64,000 bases of DNA from assembly GCF_005405485.1 (NCBI RefSeq), contig NZ_BJED01000002.1, forward strand, positions 186,001-250,000, in the 5' to 3' direction. Of this stretch, positions 8,724 through 16,487 are shown in pieces. Within the stretch, counting starts at the first letter, position 1; every line of letters starts with the position of its first letter. The stretch comes from Enterococcus hulanensis. Its GTDB lineage: Bacteria > Bacillota > Bacilli > Lactobacillales > Enterococcaceae. The position numbers and the translations under genes were made by a program. The notes beneath the pieces were generated by a model. That model had not been told where the DNA came from, did not search any database, and saw only the letters and a program-made list of their open reading frames with translations.

Positions 8724-9092
8724 TTACCGCCAAAACTTCGTATATTCCGCTTTATCTTCAATATTAAAAGCAATCATGTCCTTGATAAGGGCGTAATCGA
8801 TCGCTTCATTCCATTTTATCCGAAAGATATTGTTTGTATACCCGTAGCCAATTTTTTCGATAGCGGGTAAAAACTTTTTGAGACAAGCGACCTCAGGTGA
8901 GACGGAAAAGTGGTTTTTAGCGGTACTGAAGCCAATAATAAAAGTATCGTGATGGGTAAACATCGGTTCGTTCCAAGCAATTCGCGTTGCTAGTTCAGGG
9001 AAATCCGTTAATATTTGTTGGAAAAGGGTCCGTAATTTAGCTCGATGCTCGTCATTTTCAAGTTGCTTCAAGTAATCCTCAAAATTTTCCAT
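8724..9092 (-). CDS. DUF1801 / YdhG-like protein
   Basis: 122 residues from ATG 9092, chosen because AAGGAG lies 8 bases upstream; the ATG at 9110 would put that site inside the gene. The sequence shows the YdhG/DUF1801 pattern: an N-terminal helical part, ATRIAWNEPMF, FIIGFSTAKNHFSVSP and a C-terminal IRIKW-like strand. The family is sometimes called a frataxin-like iron chaperone, but function is not established. Single-gene unit. Confidence 0.78.
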   Translation of the reverse strand: MENFEDYLKQLENDEHRAKLRTLFQQILTDFPELATRIAWNEPMFTHHDTFIIGFSTAKNHFSVSPEVACLKKFLPAIEKIGYGYTNNIFRIKWNEAIDYALIKDMIAFNIEDKAEYTKFWR

Positions 9093-9175
9093 CGTTTTGC
9101 TCCTTATCATTTTTTCTTTTTTAAAAGCATGATTCTCATCTAATTGTTTCTTTCTATTATACCAGCAGCTAAATG

Positions 9176-9200
9176 AAAAAGACCAAGAAGTATGTTAGTC
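9176..9200 (-). terminator. Terminator of the 69-residue membrane protein gene
   Basis: On the minus strand, GACTAA pairs with TTGGTC (one G-T) and is followed by TTTTT. The inner sequence resembles the hairpin at 8677-8698. Confidence 0.6.
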
Positions 9201-9218
9201 GCTATTTGAAAAAATGTT

Positions 9219-9428
9219 TTATCTTCTCTTATTTCGTAAAACCTGCCACAGTTCTTTTAACGACCAGACCGCTAATACACACAGACTGATCAATAGCAGT
9301 AAGCGAAAAACACTGCGATAAGTAATATCATAGTCGATATAGGGATTGTTTTTTTGTAATAAAAGGGTACTAGGGATGATCAAACAGATTAGCAGTGCTT
9401 GGATTAATTGCTTTAAACTTTTTTTCAA
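9219..9428 (-). CDS. Small two-helix membrane protein (TTG start)
   Basis: 69 residues. The start is TTG at 9428, supported by AGGAAGG about 5 bases upstream; no ATG is available. Two hydrophobic segments (about 9-25 and 40-57) are separated by a short polar loop, and the tail is basic (LRNKRR). Family not recognised. Stand-alone gene with its own terminator. Confidence 0.6.
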   Translation of the reverse strand: MKKSLKQLIQALLICLIIPSTLLLQKNNPYIDYDITYRSVFRLLLLISLCVLAVWSLKELWQVLRNKRR

Positions 9429-9604
9429 ACGATCCTTCCTCTCCCTTTTTGTAATTATTTTTTGTTTTTAGAGTAGCATGAATAAAATGATGAGTGGCCG
9501 ATTACTCAATAGCTTCGATTTACGCCAAAAAAATGGGATTGTTAATGTTTCAAAAGAAATATACGGTATAATTTAGAAGGGAAATCAGATGGAGGGAATA
9601 CGAG

Positions 9605-10510
9605 ATGGAACAGACGATTTTTTTAAAAAAGGAACAGCACCAGTTAAAAACCGATCTTCATTTTGATTTTTGCGGGATCTCAAAGACCTTGCCTTTCCAT
9701 TCTTTCGGTCCGGCGATTCGTCAGAATTATATTTTACATATTATTATGGAAGGAAAAGGAACCTATCAGGTCAAGAATCAGCAATATCATTTGAAAAAAG
9801 GGGACCTGTTCTTGATTCGACCTGGGGATTCGACCTTTTATTTGGCTGATGGGGAAGAGCCGTGGATGTATGGCTGGCTTTCGTTTGGCGGGGCGGCGGC
9901 TGATGAGATCATTCGCCGTTCACATTTCAAGGACGATCAATATACGATGGTATCTTCAGATATTCAAAAGTATGTCGATACGATTTTGGCCTGTCTTCCT
10001 TTTACCGAGGAAACATTCGTAAATGAACTGCATTTGAATGAACAAACGTATCATTTTTTAGCGGCTCTTTTAGAGGATGGCGGAAAAGTCCACTTAGGCG
10101 AGCAAAAAATTTATTCGCCTCTGACAGTAGATACGGTGGAATATATCGAGGCGCATTATGCCGAGCACTTAACAGTAGAAGGGATCGCGCAGCAGCTTGC
10201 TGTTAATCGCAGTCACTTGTCCCGGGTCTTCCGGAATCATATGGACATCAGTATTAGAGATTATCTTTTAGGCGTACGTATTAACCGAGCCGCTTTTTTA
10301 CTGTCTATGACTGACGAATCCGTCGAAACGATCGCCGAGCAGGTAGGCTTTAACAGTTTAGTTGTTTTTAGCCGAATGTTTAAAAAACTGACGGGAGAAA
10401 CGGCTACCGCTTATCGCAAGCGGATGAAAAATGAAGATTTCAAAAATGTTTCATTGAATGAATTGAAGAGTCAGCTGGAAAAACAAGCGGTAGTAAACCG
10501 CGCCACTTAG
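9605..10510 (+). CDS. AraC family regulator with N-terminal cupin sensor domain
   Basis: 301 residues. Residues 1-150 form the AraC-type ligand-binding cupin (GKGTYQVKNQQYHLKKGDLFLIRPG). Residues about 175-285 carry the two helix-turn-helix motifs, ending in the AraC signature ETIAEQVGFNSLVVFSRMFKKLTG. It is close to the MsmR/RafR group that responds to sugars. A TATAAT at 9570-9575 suggests its own promoter. It precedes the deoC-like gene, which has a separate promoter about 10 bases after the regulator stop, so it plausibly controls that gene; this is inference. Confidence 0.87.
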   Translation: MEQTIFLKKEQHQLKTDLHFDFCGISKTLPFHSFGPAIRQNYILHIIMEGKGTYQVKNQQYHLKKGDLFLIRPGDSTFYLADGEEPWMYGWLSFGGAAADEIIRRSHFKDDQYTMVSSDIQKYVDTILACLPFTEETFVNELHLNEQTYHFLAALLEDGGKVHLGEQKIYSPLTVDTVEYIEAHYAEHLTVEGIAQQLAVNRSHLSRVFRNHMDISIRDYLLGVRINRAAFLLSMTDESVETIAEQVGFNSLVVFSRMFKKLTGETATAYRKRMKNEDFKNVSLNELKSQLEKQAVVNRAT

Positions 10511-10521
10511 CCAAGTGAGCG

Positions 10522-10550
10522 TTTACAAAAAGTGGCAGGTATCCTATACT
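10522..10550 (+). promoter_or_regulatory. Promoter of the deoC-like gene
   Basis: TTTACA (10522-10527), 17-base spacer, TATACT (10545-10550). It is flanked by the inverted repeat GCCACTT (10502-10508) / AAGTGGC (10530-10536), which overlaps the spacer and could be the AraC regulator's site. The leader to the ATG is about 120 bases. Confidence 0.75.
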
Positions 10551-10677
10551 TAAATTAGTAAGCAGTGAAAATTTTTACACAAAATCTAGGGTGTTGATTT
10601 TTTTGTGAACATAATCACTTTTGAGGTCGCAAGAAAAACGATAGTCGAGATGAAAATTGAATGGGAGGGAACTATCC

Positions 10678-11379
10678 ATGAAAAAAGCAAGTGAAATGAC
10701 TGTTGAAGAATTAGGGGCTTATATTGATCAATCGGTGTTAAAACCAGATTTTACGGAGGCTGAAATTCGTCAGTACATTCAAGAGGGGATCGATTATCAT
10801 TGTGCGACGGTCTGTGTCAATCCATCTTCTTTGGATATCGCAGCGGAGATGACAAAAGATACGGATACCAAGATTTGTGTTGTGTGTGATTTTCCGTTTG
10901 GAACAAGTACGACTGCGTCTAAGGTGCTGCAAGCCGAGACGTATTGTCAACGAGAAGATATTTACGAATTGGATATCGTTGCCAATTTCGGCTGGATTCG
11001 CAGTGGAAAATATGATGAAGTCACAAAGGAATTACGCGTAATTGTTGAGGCTTGTCATGCACATGGAACCGCCGTGAAGGTGATTTTTGAGACGGATACA
11101 TTGAATGAAGAGCAAATTCGTCAAGCCTGTGAATGTGCGATTGCGGCGAATGCAGATTTTGTTAAGACCAGTACGGGCTTTATCACGGGCTATGAAGGCA
11201 AGGGGGCCACAAATGAAGTCATCCAAATCATGATGGACCAATGCAAAGGTCGAATCAAAATTAAAGGCAGCGGTGGGATTCGGACGCGTGAGCACTTCCT
11301 AGAGTTGATCGATATGGGGATCGACCGCATGGGCATCGGCTTCAAATCGACACCAGTTGTTTTAGGATTAGATAAGTAA
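10678..11379 (+). CDS. deoC: DeoC/LacD-type aldolase (deoxyribose-phosphate aldolase family)
   Basis: 233 residues from ATG 10678, preceded by GGGAGGG. An upstream in-frame TTG at 10657 lies before that site and is rejected. The class I aldolase residues are conserved: Schiff-base Lys163 in DFVKTSTGF, Lys196 in IKGSGGIR and Asp99 in ELDIVANFG. DeoC cleaves 2-deoxyribose-5-phosphate to acetaldehyde and glyceraldehyde-3-phosphate. The rest of the chain is unusually divergent (Cys-rich 'VCVVCDFPFGTS'-like strand, no nucleoside genes nearby), so it may act on another phosphorylated sugar in the AraC-regulated pathway. Confidence 0.82.
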   Translation: MKKASEMTVEELGAYIDQSVLKPDFTEAEIRQYIQEGIDYHCATVCVNPSSLDIAAEMTKDTDTKICVVCDFPFGTSTTASKVLQAETYCQREDIYELDIVANFGWIRSGKYDEVTKELRVIVEACHAHGTAVKVIFETDTLNEEQIRQACECAIAANADFVKTSTGFITGYEGKGATNEVIQIMMDQCKGRIKIKGSGGIRTREHFLELIDMGIDRMGIGFKSTPVVLGLDK

Positions 11380-11380
11380 T

Positions 11381-11944
11381 ATGGAAGAAAACTTACTTTT
11401 TGAAACACGCGCAGATTTTCGGACGTGGCTCACAGAAAATGCGTCAACTAGCGGAGGTGTCTGGCTTGTATTTGGCAAAACAAAACAGGTCAAGACCTTA
11501 AAAGCCGGCGAAGCACTAGAAGAGGCTTTATGCTTTGGCTGGATCGACGGGGTAATGAAAAAGGTCGATGAGCATTCCTACATTAAATATTTTGCTCCAC
11601 GACGTAAAAACAGCAAATGGTCGGAGAAAAACAAAAAAATCGTGGCGAAGCTGGAAGAACAAGGCCTGATGACAGATTTGGGACGTGAAAAAATCGCTGA
11701 AGCGAAGAAAAGTGGACAATGGGAAAATGCCACTCGTCCATCGGCTATTACGGATGAACAGATCGCAGAAGTAGCGGGCCTGTTGAAGGGAAACGCGGAA
11801 GCCGCAAAGAATTTTGAAAATATGCCGCCTTCGGTCAAGAAAACCTATACCCGCGCCTACTTTGATGCAAAAACCGATGCCGGCAGAGCCAGCCGGTTGG
11901 CTTGGATGACGGAGCGTTTAGAGAAAAACTTAAAACCAATGTAA
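11381..11944 (+). CDS. YdeI/OmpD-associated family protein
   Basis: 187 residues starting 1 base after the aldolase stop, so co-transcribed with it. Typical YdeI-like features are an N-terminal FRTWLTENAS segment, GGVWLVFGKT, ALCFGWIDGVMKKVDEHSYIKYFAPRRKNSKWSEKN, and a C-terminal PPSVKKTYTRAYFDAK block. Members are linked in Bacillus to antimicrobial peptide resistance or DNA-binding-like roles, but the molecular function is not settled. There is no obvious link to the aldolase. Confidence 0.78.
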   Translation: MEENLLFETRADFRTWLTENASTSGGVWLVFGKTKQVKTLKAGEALEEALCFGWIDGVMKKVDEHSYIKYFAPRRKNSKWSEKNKKIVAKLEEQGLMTDLGREKIAEAKKSGQWENATRPSAITDEQIAEVAGLLKGNAEAAKNFENMPPSVKKTYTRAYFDAKTDAGRASRLAWMTERLEKNLKPM

Positions 11945-11949
11945 AAAGA

Positions 11950-11982
11950 CGCTGGAATCAGATTAAGATTCCAGCGTTTTTT
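11950..11982. terminator. Shared terminator containing the stop codon of the convergent oxidase gene
   Basis: A perfect 10-bp stem, CGCTGGAATC / GATTCCAGCG, with a 7-base loop and T run ends the plus-strand operon. The minus-strand FAD oxidase stop (11963-11965) is in the loop, and its last five codons form one arm. Confidence 0.92.
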
Positions 11983-13069
11983 CGTGCTGAATATAAGTTG
12001 CTAATTCTTTTTGGTAAACTTGCCAATCGGTTTTTCCCGTGTTCAGGTATTGCGCAAAAAGATAGCCGATATATGGTCCAGTCGTCAGACCAGAAGAGCC
12101 CAAGCCGCTAGCAACCAGCAGCTGTTCATTTAATGAACCAAAAAATGGTGCAAAATCTGAAGTATAGGCTCGGGTGCCAACACGATAGTGAACAGGTGCC
12201 GCCAACAATTTCTCTGGCTCAGTCAAAAAGCTGCGGGCACTGTCCGTCAGCTGCTCAAACGCGGCCGGCGTTTCGTCCAAATCCCAGCCCGCTTCATTTT
12301 CGTGGGTCGCACCTAGTAAGATTTTCCCATCCAAAAATGGAATCAAATCTGCTTCGCCATCCAGCATAGCCACAGGGAACTCACCGCTAGTTTTGAAGTC
12401 TGTTTGGAAAACTAACAGCTGACCTTTTTGCGGGCGCAGATCTACTCGATAGCCTAAAGGAGCCAGCAGCTCTTTCAAATGAGGACCAACTGTTAAAATG
12501 ATCTGATCAAATTCTTCTTCACTTTCCCCAAAGCAGACAGTGTGGTTATTTGTCAGTTGAACGTGTTGAGTGATAAAGTGAATTCCTTTTTCTTCAGCTT
12601 TTTTTTGCATATGACGTAGGTAAGCTTTTCCATCTAAACGACCGCCGCCGCTGATTTTAAGCGCAGGCAGGGGTTTTAACAAAGGCAAGGCTCGCTGGGT
12701 TTGTTCACCTGAAAGCAGTTCGATCGTGCCGATTTCAGGGGCACTTTTTTTTCGTTCTTCGGCTAAGGCTAAAAGTTCGTCCAATTGTTTTTCAGGACGT
12801 AAAAGCAATGTGCCGGATTGCTGATAGATCGTCTGATCTAGCTGGAAACCTTGGATCAGCTTTGGAAAAAAGGCAGCGCCGTCTTTTGCCAACTGATACC
12901 ATTGTTTGTTGCGGCGTTTGGAAAGCCAAGGGGAGATGATCCCGGCACTGGCCCTCGTTGCTTGCCCGGTCGGTTCGTCAAACAGTGTAACTTGATAGTT
13001 TTTTTGATCTAAATAATTTGCCAGCGTCATGCCGATGATGCCGCCGCCAATAATAGCGATTTTTTGCAT
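11963..13069 (-). CDS. FAD-dependent amine oxidase (D-amino acid/glycine oxidase type)
   Basis: 368 residues from ATG 13069, with AGGAAG upstream; a longer frame to 13174 lacks support. The N-terminal dinucleotide fold is clear (KIAIIGGGIIGMTLANYL), then RASAGIISPW as in DAO-family enzymes, a substrate domain, and a C-terminal VASGLGSSGLTTGPYIGYL FAD-binding motif. The family oxidises amino or methylamino groups (DadA, ThiO, SoxB types) in the cytosol; the substrate cannot be read from sequence. The gene is convergent with the YdeI-like gene and divergent from padR. Confidence 0.84.
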   Translation of the reverse strand: MQKIAIIGGGIIGMTLANYLDQKNYQVTLFDEPTGQATRASAGIISPWLSKRRNKQWYQLAKDGAAFFPKLIQGFQLDQTIYQQSGTLLLRPEKQLDELLALAEERKKSAPEIGTIELLSGEQTQRALPLLKPLPALKISGGGRLDGKAYLRHMQKKAEEKGIHFITQHVQLTNNHTVCFGESEEEFDQIILTVGPHLKELLAPLGYRVDLRPQKGQLLVFQTDFKTSGEFPVAMLDGEADLIPFLDGKILLGATHENEAGWDLDETPAAFEQLTDSARSFLTEPEKLLAAPVHYRVGTRAYTSDFAPFFGSLNEQLLVASGLGSSGLTTGPYIGYLFAQYLNTGKTDWQVYQKELATYIQHEKTLES

Positions 13070-13193
13070 ATAGGTTACTTCCTTTTTTATTCGTAGGCCC
13101 GATCTTTTTGATGCAGAGAACGGAACGTGTGTCTGCCTGCTGTTGATTCTGCCATAACAAAAAATATTTTTCAATAAATCTGATATATTTTAC

Positions 13194-13222
13194 TTTACCT
13201 GTCGTAGTAATTGTCGTACAAT
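13194..13222 (+). promoter_or_regulatory. Promoter of the padR operon
   Basis: TTTACC (13194-13199), 17 bases, TACAAT (13217-13222), 40 bases before the ATG. It is embedded in the operator described next. Confidence 0.75.
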
Positions 13223-13236
13223 GATTACAACGACAG
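13199..13236. promoter_or_regulatory. PadR-type operator (interrupted inverted repeat)
   Basis: CTGTCGTAGTAAT (13199-13211) and ATTACAACGACAG (13224-13236) are inverted repeats matching at 12 of 13 positions, separated by 12 bases that contain the -10. A third TGTCGTA lies at 13212-13218. The layout predicts steric autorepression by the PadR protein. Confidence 0.78.
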
Positions 13237-13262
13237 ATGAAGTAATTTCAGGAGGTGGCAAA

Positions 13263-13589
13263 ATGATTTCGAGCGATGGAATTCGCGGGTACAATGATGT
13301 CATCATTTTGTCCATACTAAAGGATGGCGATTCCTATGGCTATGCGGTTTCTCAAAAAATACGGGATATGAGTGAAGAAGTCTATATTATTAAAGAAACG
13401 ACACTTTATTCCGCCTTCAACCGCTTGGAGAAAAATGGTTATATCCATTCTTATCCGGGGGAAGTTACTCATGGAAAGAAACGAACGTACTATCAGATAA
13501 CCGACAAAGGCCTGATTTTCTTAGAAGAGAAGCGGGATGAATGGAAGCAGACTAAAAGAGTTGTGAACCGATTTATGAAAGAAGGGTAA
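13263..13589 (+). CDS. PadR family transcriptional regulator
   Basis: 108 residues from ATG 13263, with GGAGGTG 5 bases upstream; the longer frame from 13221 starts inside the operator and is rejected. It has a winged helix with the PadR pattern ILSILKDGDSYGYAVSQKI, TLYSAFNRLEKNGYI and the wing GKKRTYYQITDKG. Small PadR proteins of this class usually repress their own operon and respond to membrane-active drugs. It is followed 3 bases later by a membrane protein gene, a very common PadR pairing. Confidence 0.92.
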   Translation: MISSDGIRGYNDVIILSILKDGDSYGYAVSQKIRDMSEEVYIIKETTLYSAFNRLEKNGYIHSYPGEVTHGKKRTYYQITDKGLIFLEEKRDEWKQTKRVVNRFMKEG

Positions 13590-13592
13590 AAA

Positions 13593-14537
13593 ATGGATAC
13601 GATCAAAAATTATGTAGAGACATTGTTTCTCGAATTTCCAAATACGAAAGAAGTCCAACGAGCAAAGCAAGAGATTTTGACGATTATGGAAGATCATTAT
13701 TTGGCATTATTAGATGAAGGAAAAAGCGAGCACGAAGCGATTGGACAGGTGATCAGCGAATTCGGTTCCGTCGATGAGCTGCGGGAGGAATTGGAATTTG
13801 CGACTCGTGAAAGAGAACCGGAGAATGGTATCGAAGAAGAAGAGATGTATCAATACTTGAACGAACGAAAAAAGGACACAAAGGGCTTGAGTCTCGGAGT
13901 CAGCGGCTGTTTGCTGGCGGTGGGAGCATTGATTGGATTAAGTATTCGCGGAGCTGAGATGATGGGCTTGTTGCTCTTTTTCGTCATCATAGCGATCAGT
14001 GTTGGGATCATCATTTATAATGGGCTGCAATTTTCTAAAAACAATGTGGTATTAAATGATCGTTATATCTCAGTTGATTTGAATAAGGAAGCGCAAAAAT
14101 TAAAGCAAGGCTATCAAAAAAGCTTTCAGGTTAGTTTAGTGTTTGGGATTTGTTTATGTGTGTTGAGTGTGTCGCCGATTTTCTTTTTCCAAATGTTTAC
14201 CTACGCGGAATATGGTATTCCGGTCATGTTTTTCTTTTTAGCGATTGGCGTTTTTTTGATCATGTATGGCAGTATCAACTATGGCAGCTTTGACAAATTT
14301 ATTAAAGAAAAATATTTTATCGCAGATGAGGATAAATTAGGACCAAATGCGATGCAGGCAAAGTATGGCGAATCTGCCCGCACCAAACATTTATTGGAGC
14401 GCGTGTACTGGCCAACTATCGTGTTGATTTATTTCGGCTGGTCATTTTTAACTCGCTCATGGGGCCTTAGCTGGATGATCTTTGTAATGGCAGGGATTTT
14501 CTACAGTGTATTGGAGGCCATTTTCGTAAAAAAGTAG
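13593..14537 (+). CDS. PadR-partner membrane protein with N-terminal HAAS/permease-prefix domain
   Basis: 314 residues. Residues 1-70 form a soluble helical domain (MDTIKNYVETLFLEF, then the EHEAIGQVISEFGSVDELREEL block) seen in PadR-linked DUF1700/permease-prefix proteins. The remainder has about six hydrophobic segments grouped as 108-155, 190-245 and 285-312. It is co-transcribed with padR. It is presumably the sensor or effector of an envelope-stress response; the exact role is unknown. Confidence 0.75.
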   Translation: MDTIKNYVETLFLEFPNTKEVQRAKQEILTIMEDHYLALLDEGKSEHEAIGQVISEFGSVDELREELEFATREREPENGIEEEEMYQYLNERKKDTKGLSLGVSGCLLAVGALIGLSIRGAEMMGLLLFFVIIAISVGIIIYNGLQFSKNNVVLNDRYISVDLNKEAQKLKQGYQKSFQVSLVFGICLCVLSVSPIFFFQMFTYAEYGIPVMFFFLAIGVFLIMYGSINYGSFDKFIKEKYFIADEDKLGPNAMQAKYGESARTKHLLERVYWPTIVLIYFGWSFLTRSWGLSWMIFVMAGIFYSVLEAIFVKK

Positions 14538-14555
14538 CATAGAGTTAGAGGATAA

Positions 14556-14599
14556 AAGACGATTTAAGCATTCGATTGAATGCTTGGATCGTCTTTTTT
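14556..14599 (+). terminator. Terminator of the padR operon
   Basis: AAGACGAT-TT-AAGCATTC pairs with GAATGCTT-GG-ATCGTCTT and is followed by six T. Confidence 0.93.
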
Positions 14600-14638
14600 G
14601 TGCTTCATTTTTCTCCCCGAAACTTTATAAGCAAATGA

Positions 14639-14667
14639 TTGACAAAAATCCCGAATCAACTTAAACT
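14639..14667 (+). promoter_or_regulatory. Promoter of the SOS polymerase gene
   Basis: Consensus TTGACA (14639-14644), 17 bases, TAAACT (14662-14667), with the LexA box starting 5 bases downstream of the -10. Confidence 0.82.
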
Positions 14668-14672
14668 AAAAG

Positions 14673-14686
14673 CGAACATATGTTTG
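14673..14686. promoter_or_regulatory. LexA (SOS) box
   Basis: CGAACATATGTTTG matches the Gram-positive LexA consensus CGAAC-N4-GTTCG with one mismatch. It overlaps the transcription start of the Y-family polymerase gene, the expected place for LexA repression. Confidence 0.85.
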
Positions 14687-14706
14687 TGTTCGAGGAGGTA
14701 GTTTTG

Positions 14707-16005
14707 ATGAACGTTTATGAAGGAGAGCCGGTCAGAGATGTTTTTTGTATGGATTCCAAAAGTTTTTATGCCAGTGTGGAATGTATCGAGCATGGTTTGA
14801 AACCGTTGGAAGACTTATTAGTCGTCATGAGTGGTGATCGTGAGAATGCAGGCTTGGTTTTAGCGGCTAGTCCAATGGCGAAAAAAGAGCTGGGCATCAG
14901 CAATGTCAGCCGTGGCTTTGAAATTCCCAATCATCCAGATCTGCATATCGTGCCGCCGCGGATGACCTTGTACATTCAATACCACATGCGGATTCAGGAG
15001 ATTTTTCGTTCATATATGGCAGAAGAGGACATTCATACATATAGCATCGATGAACAATTTGGAGACTTGACCCACAGCTGGAAATTATTCGGCAATAGTT
15101 CGGCGGAAGTCGGCAGGATGATTCAAAAAGAAATTATTGAAAAAATCGGCATTTATACATCATTAGGGATGGGGGACAATCCCTTGTTAGCGAAAATAGC
15201 GATGGACAACGAAGCCAAAAGAAAGACCTCTCTTTTTGCGCAATGGCATTATCAGGATGTTCCAGCGAAAATTTGGCCGTTGCGCTTGAGTGATTTTTGC
15301 GGAATCGGCAATCGGATGGAGCGCCGATATCAAATGATGGGCTTGAGAACGATGGGGGATTTGGCTCATACTGATCCCTTTGTTTTAAAAAATCATTTTG
15401 GGGTGATGGGGATGCAGCATTACATGCACGCCTGGGGAATCGATCGTTCGGTTCTTTCCCAAAAGGACTTGTATCCTACGAAGGAGAAATCGATTGGCAA
15501 TTCGCAGGTTTTGCCGAAAAATTACGCTCATAAGGCGGATATCCTAACGGTAATTGCTGAAATCTGCGAACAGGTCGCCCAACGCCTGCGTAAGGCGGAT
15601 GTTTTAGGCGGAACACTGCATTTAGGGATTGCTTATGCTTATTTTGGCAGCGGGAAACGCGGCGGTTTTCATCATCAGCTGAAGATTCCGCCCACCCATC
15701 AAGCGCGAGAACTGACTCGGGTAGCTTTTGCGTTGTTTGAGAAGTATTGGGATAATTCCGAAGTGCGGAACATTTCGATTACGGTTTCTTCTCTGCGCGC
15801 TGCCGGAAGTTTACAATTAAACCTTTTTGAGGACCCGCAGCAAACGATTAAAGAAGAAAAAATCGATGAAGTGATTGCTCAAATTCGCAGCCGTTATAAA
15901 TTTACTTCGATCGTTCGCGCACATTCGCTGAATGAAGGCGCGACAGCGATCAAAAGAGCGGGTTTGGTTGGCGGCCATGCTGGCGGAATGGAAGGGATGG
16001 ATTAA
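14707..16005 (+). CDS. uvrX: Y-family (UmuC/ImpB, UvrX type) error-prone DNA polymerase
   Basis: 432 residues from ATG 14707, preceded by GAGGAGG. The palm residues are intact: Asp16 in CMDSKSFYASVE and Asp115-Glu116 in YSIDEQF, which bind the catalytic metals. A helix-hairpin-helix (FCGIGNRMERR) and little-finger region follow. It carries out translesion synthesis at stalled forks. The LexA box directly upstream predicts SOS induction. The next gene, yolD-like, starts 2 bases after the stop, a pairing common on Gram-positive chromosomes, plasmids and integrative elements. No other mobile signs are visible. Confidence 0.92.
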   Translation: MNVYEGEPVRDVFCMDSKSFYASVECIEHGLKPLEDLLVVMSGDRENAGLVLAASPMAKKELGISNVSRGFEIPNHPDLHIVPPRMTLYIQYHMRIQEIFRSYMAEEDIHTYSIDEQFGDLTHSWKLFGNSSAEVGRMIQKEIIEKIGIYTSLGMGDNPLLAKIAMDNEAKRKTSLFAQWHYQDVPAKIWPLRLSDFCGIGNRMERRYQMMGLRTMGDLAHTDPFVLKNHFGVMGMQHYMHAWGIDRSVLSQKDLYPTKEKSIGNSQVLPKNYAHKADILTVIAEICEQVAQRLRKADVLGGTLHLGIAYAYFGSGKRGGFHHQLKIPPTHQARELTRVAFALFEKYWDNSEVRNISITVSSLRAAGSLQLNLFEDPQQTIKEEKIDEVIAQIRSRYKFTSIVRAHSLNEGATAIKRAGLVGGHAGGMEGMD

Positions 16006-16007
16006 TT

Positions 16008-16427
16008 ATGATCTATGACGATGAAAGTGCAGAGCAGCTTTTTATGGAGGCCAAGCAAACCTATCAAGACCGCGGAATGATGAAGTGGATCGGATTTTAC
16101 TTGTCGGATCATACCGCGGTGCTAAGTAAAGAATCAAAGGAACGAAATCGTATCAATGTTGGAAAAGAACAAATGAGCTTAGAGGAAATCGGGGAAACAT
16201 TGCAGCAGGCGTATCTGAAAAATAAGCGAATCGCCATTCAACTGGAAACATTAGATAATGAAGGAAACTATCCAGACGATTTAGTGGGGAAAATCAGTGG
16301 TCAAAGAGAGGAACAGATTTATTTGGACGAAGAAGATCGGGGGACGCTCCACCTGACCATCGAACAGATCCACCATGTCGAAATATTAGGCCCTAAGAAA
16401 ATCCTGACGGAAAAAATCACGAAGTAG
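16008..16427 (+). CDS. YolD-like protein
   Basis: 139 residues with the YolD-family opening DRGMMKWIGFYLSDH and a beta-rich C-terminal half (GKISGQREEQIYLDEEDRGTLHLTIEQIHHVEIL). YolD proteins are routinely encoded with UvrX/YqjW-type polymerases and are proposed accessory factors, functionally compared with UmuD; the biochemical role is not defined. It follows the polymerase gene by 2 bases and shares its SOS promoter. Confidence 0.88.
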   Translation: MIYDDESAEQLFMEAKQTYQDRGMMKWIGFYLSDHTAVLSKESKERNRINVGKEQMSLEEIGETLQQAYLKNKRIAIQLETLDNEGNYPDDLVGKISGQREEQIYLDEEDRGTLHLTIEQIHHVEILGPKKILTEKITK

Positions 16428-16455
16428 CAGGTTTTACGAATATAAAATGAAAAGC

Positions 16456-16480
16456 CACGGCGAGATCGCCGTGACTTTTT
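16456..16480. terminator. Bidirectional terminator between yolD-like gene and lepB
   Basis: CACGGCG-AGAT-CGCCGTG, with T runs in the plus direction (ACTTTTTT) and a shorter one on the minus strand (GCTTTTC). It ends two convergent genes. Confidence 0.88.
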
Positions 16481-16487
16481 TAGCTGC

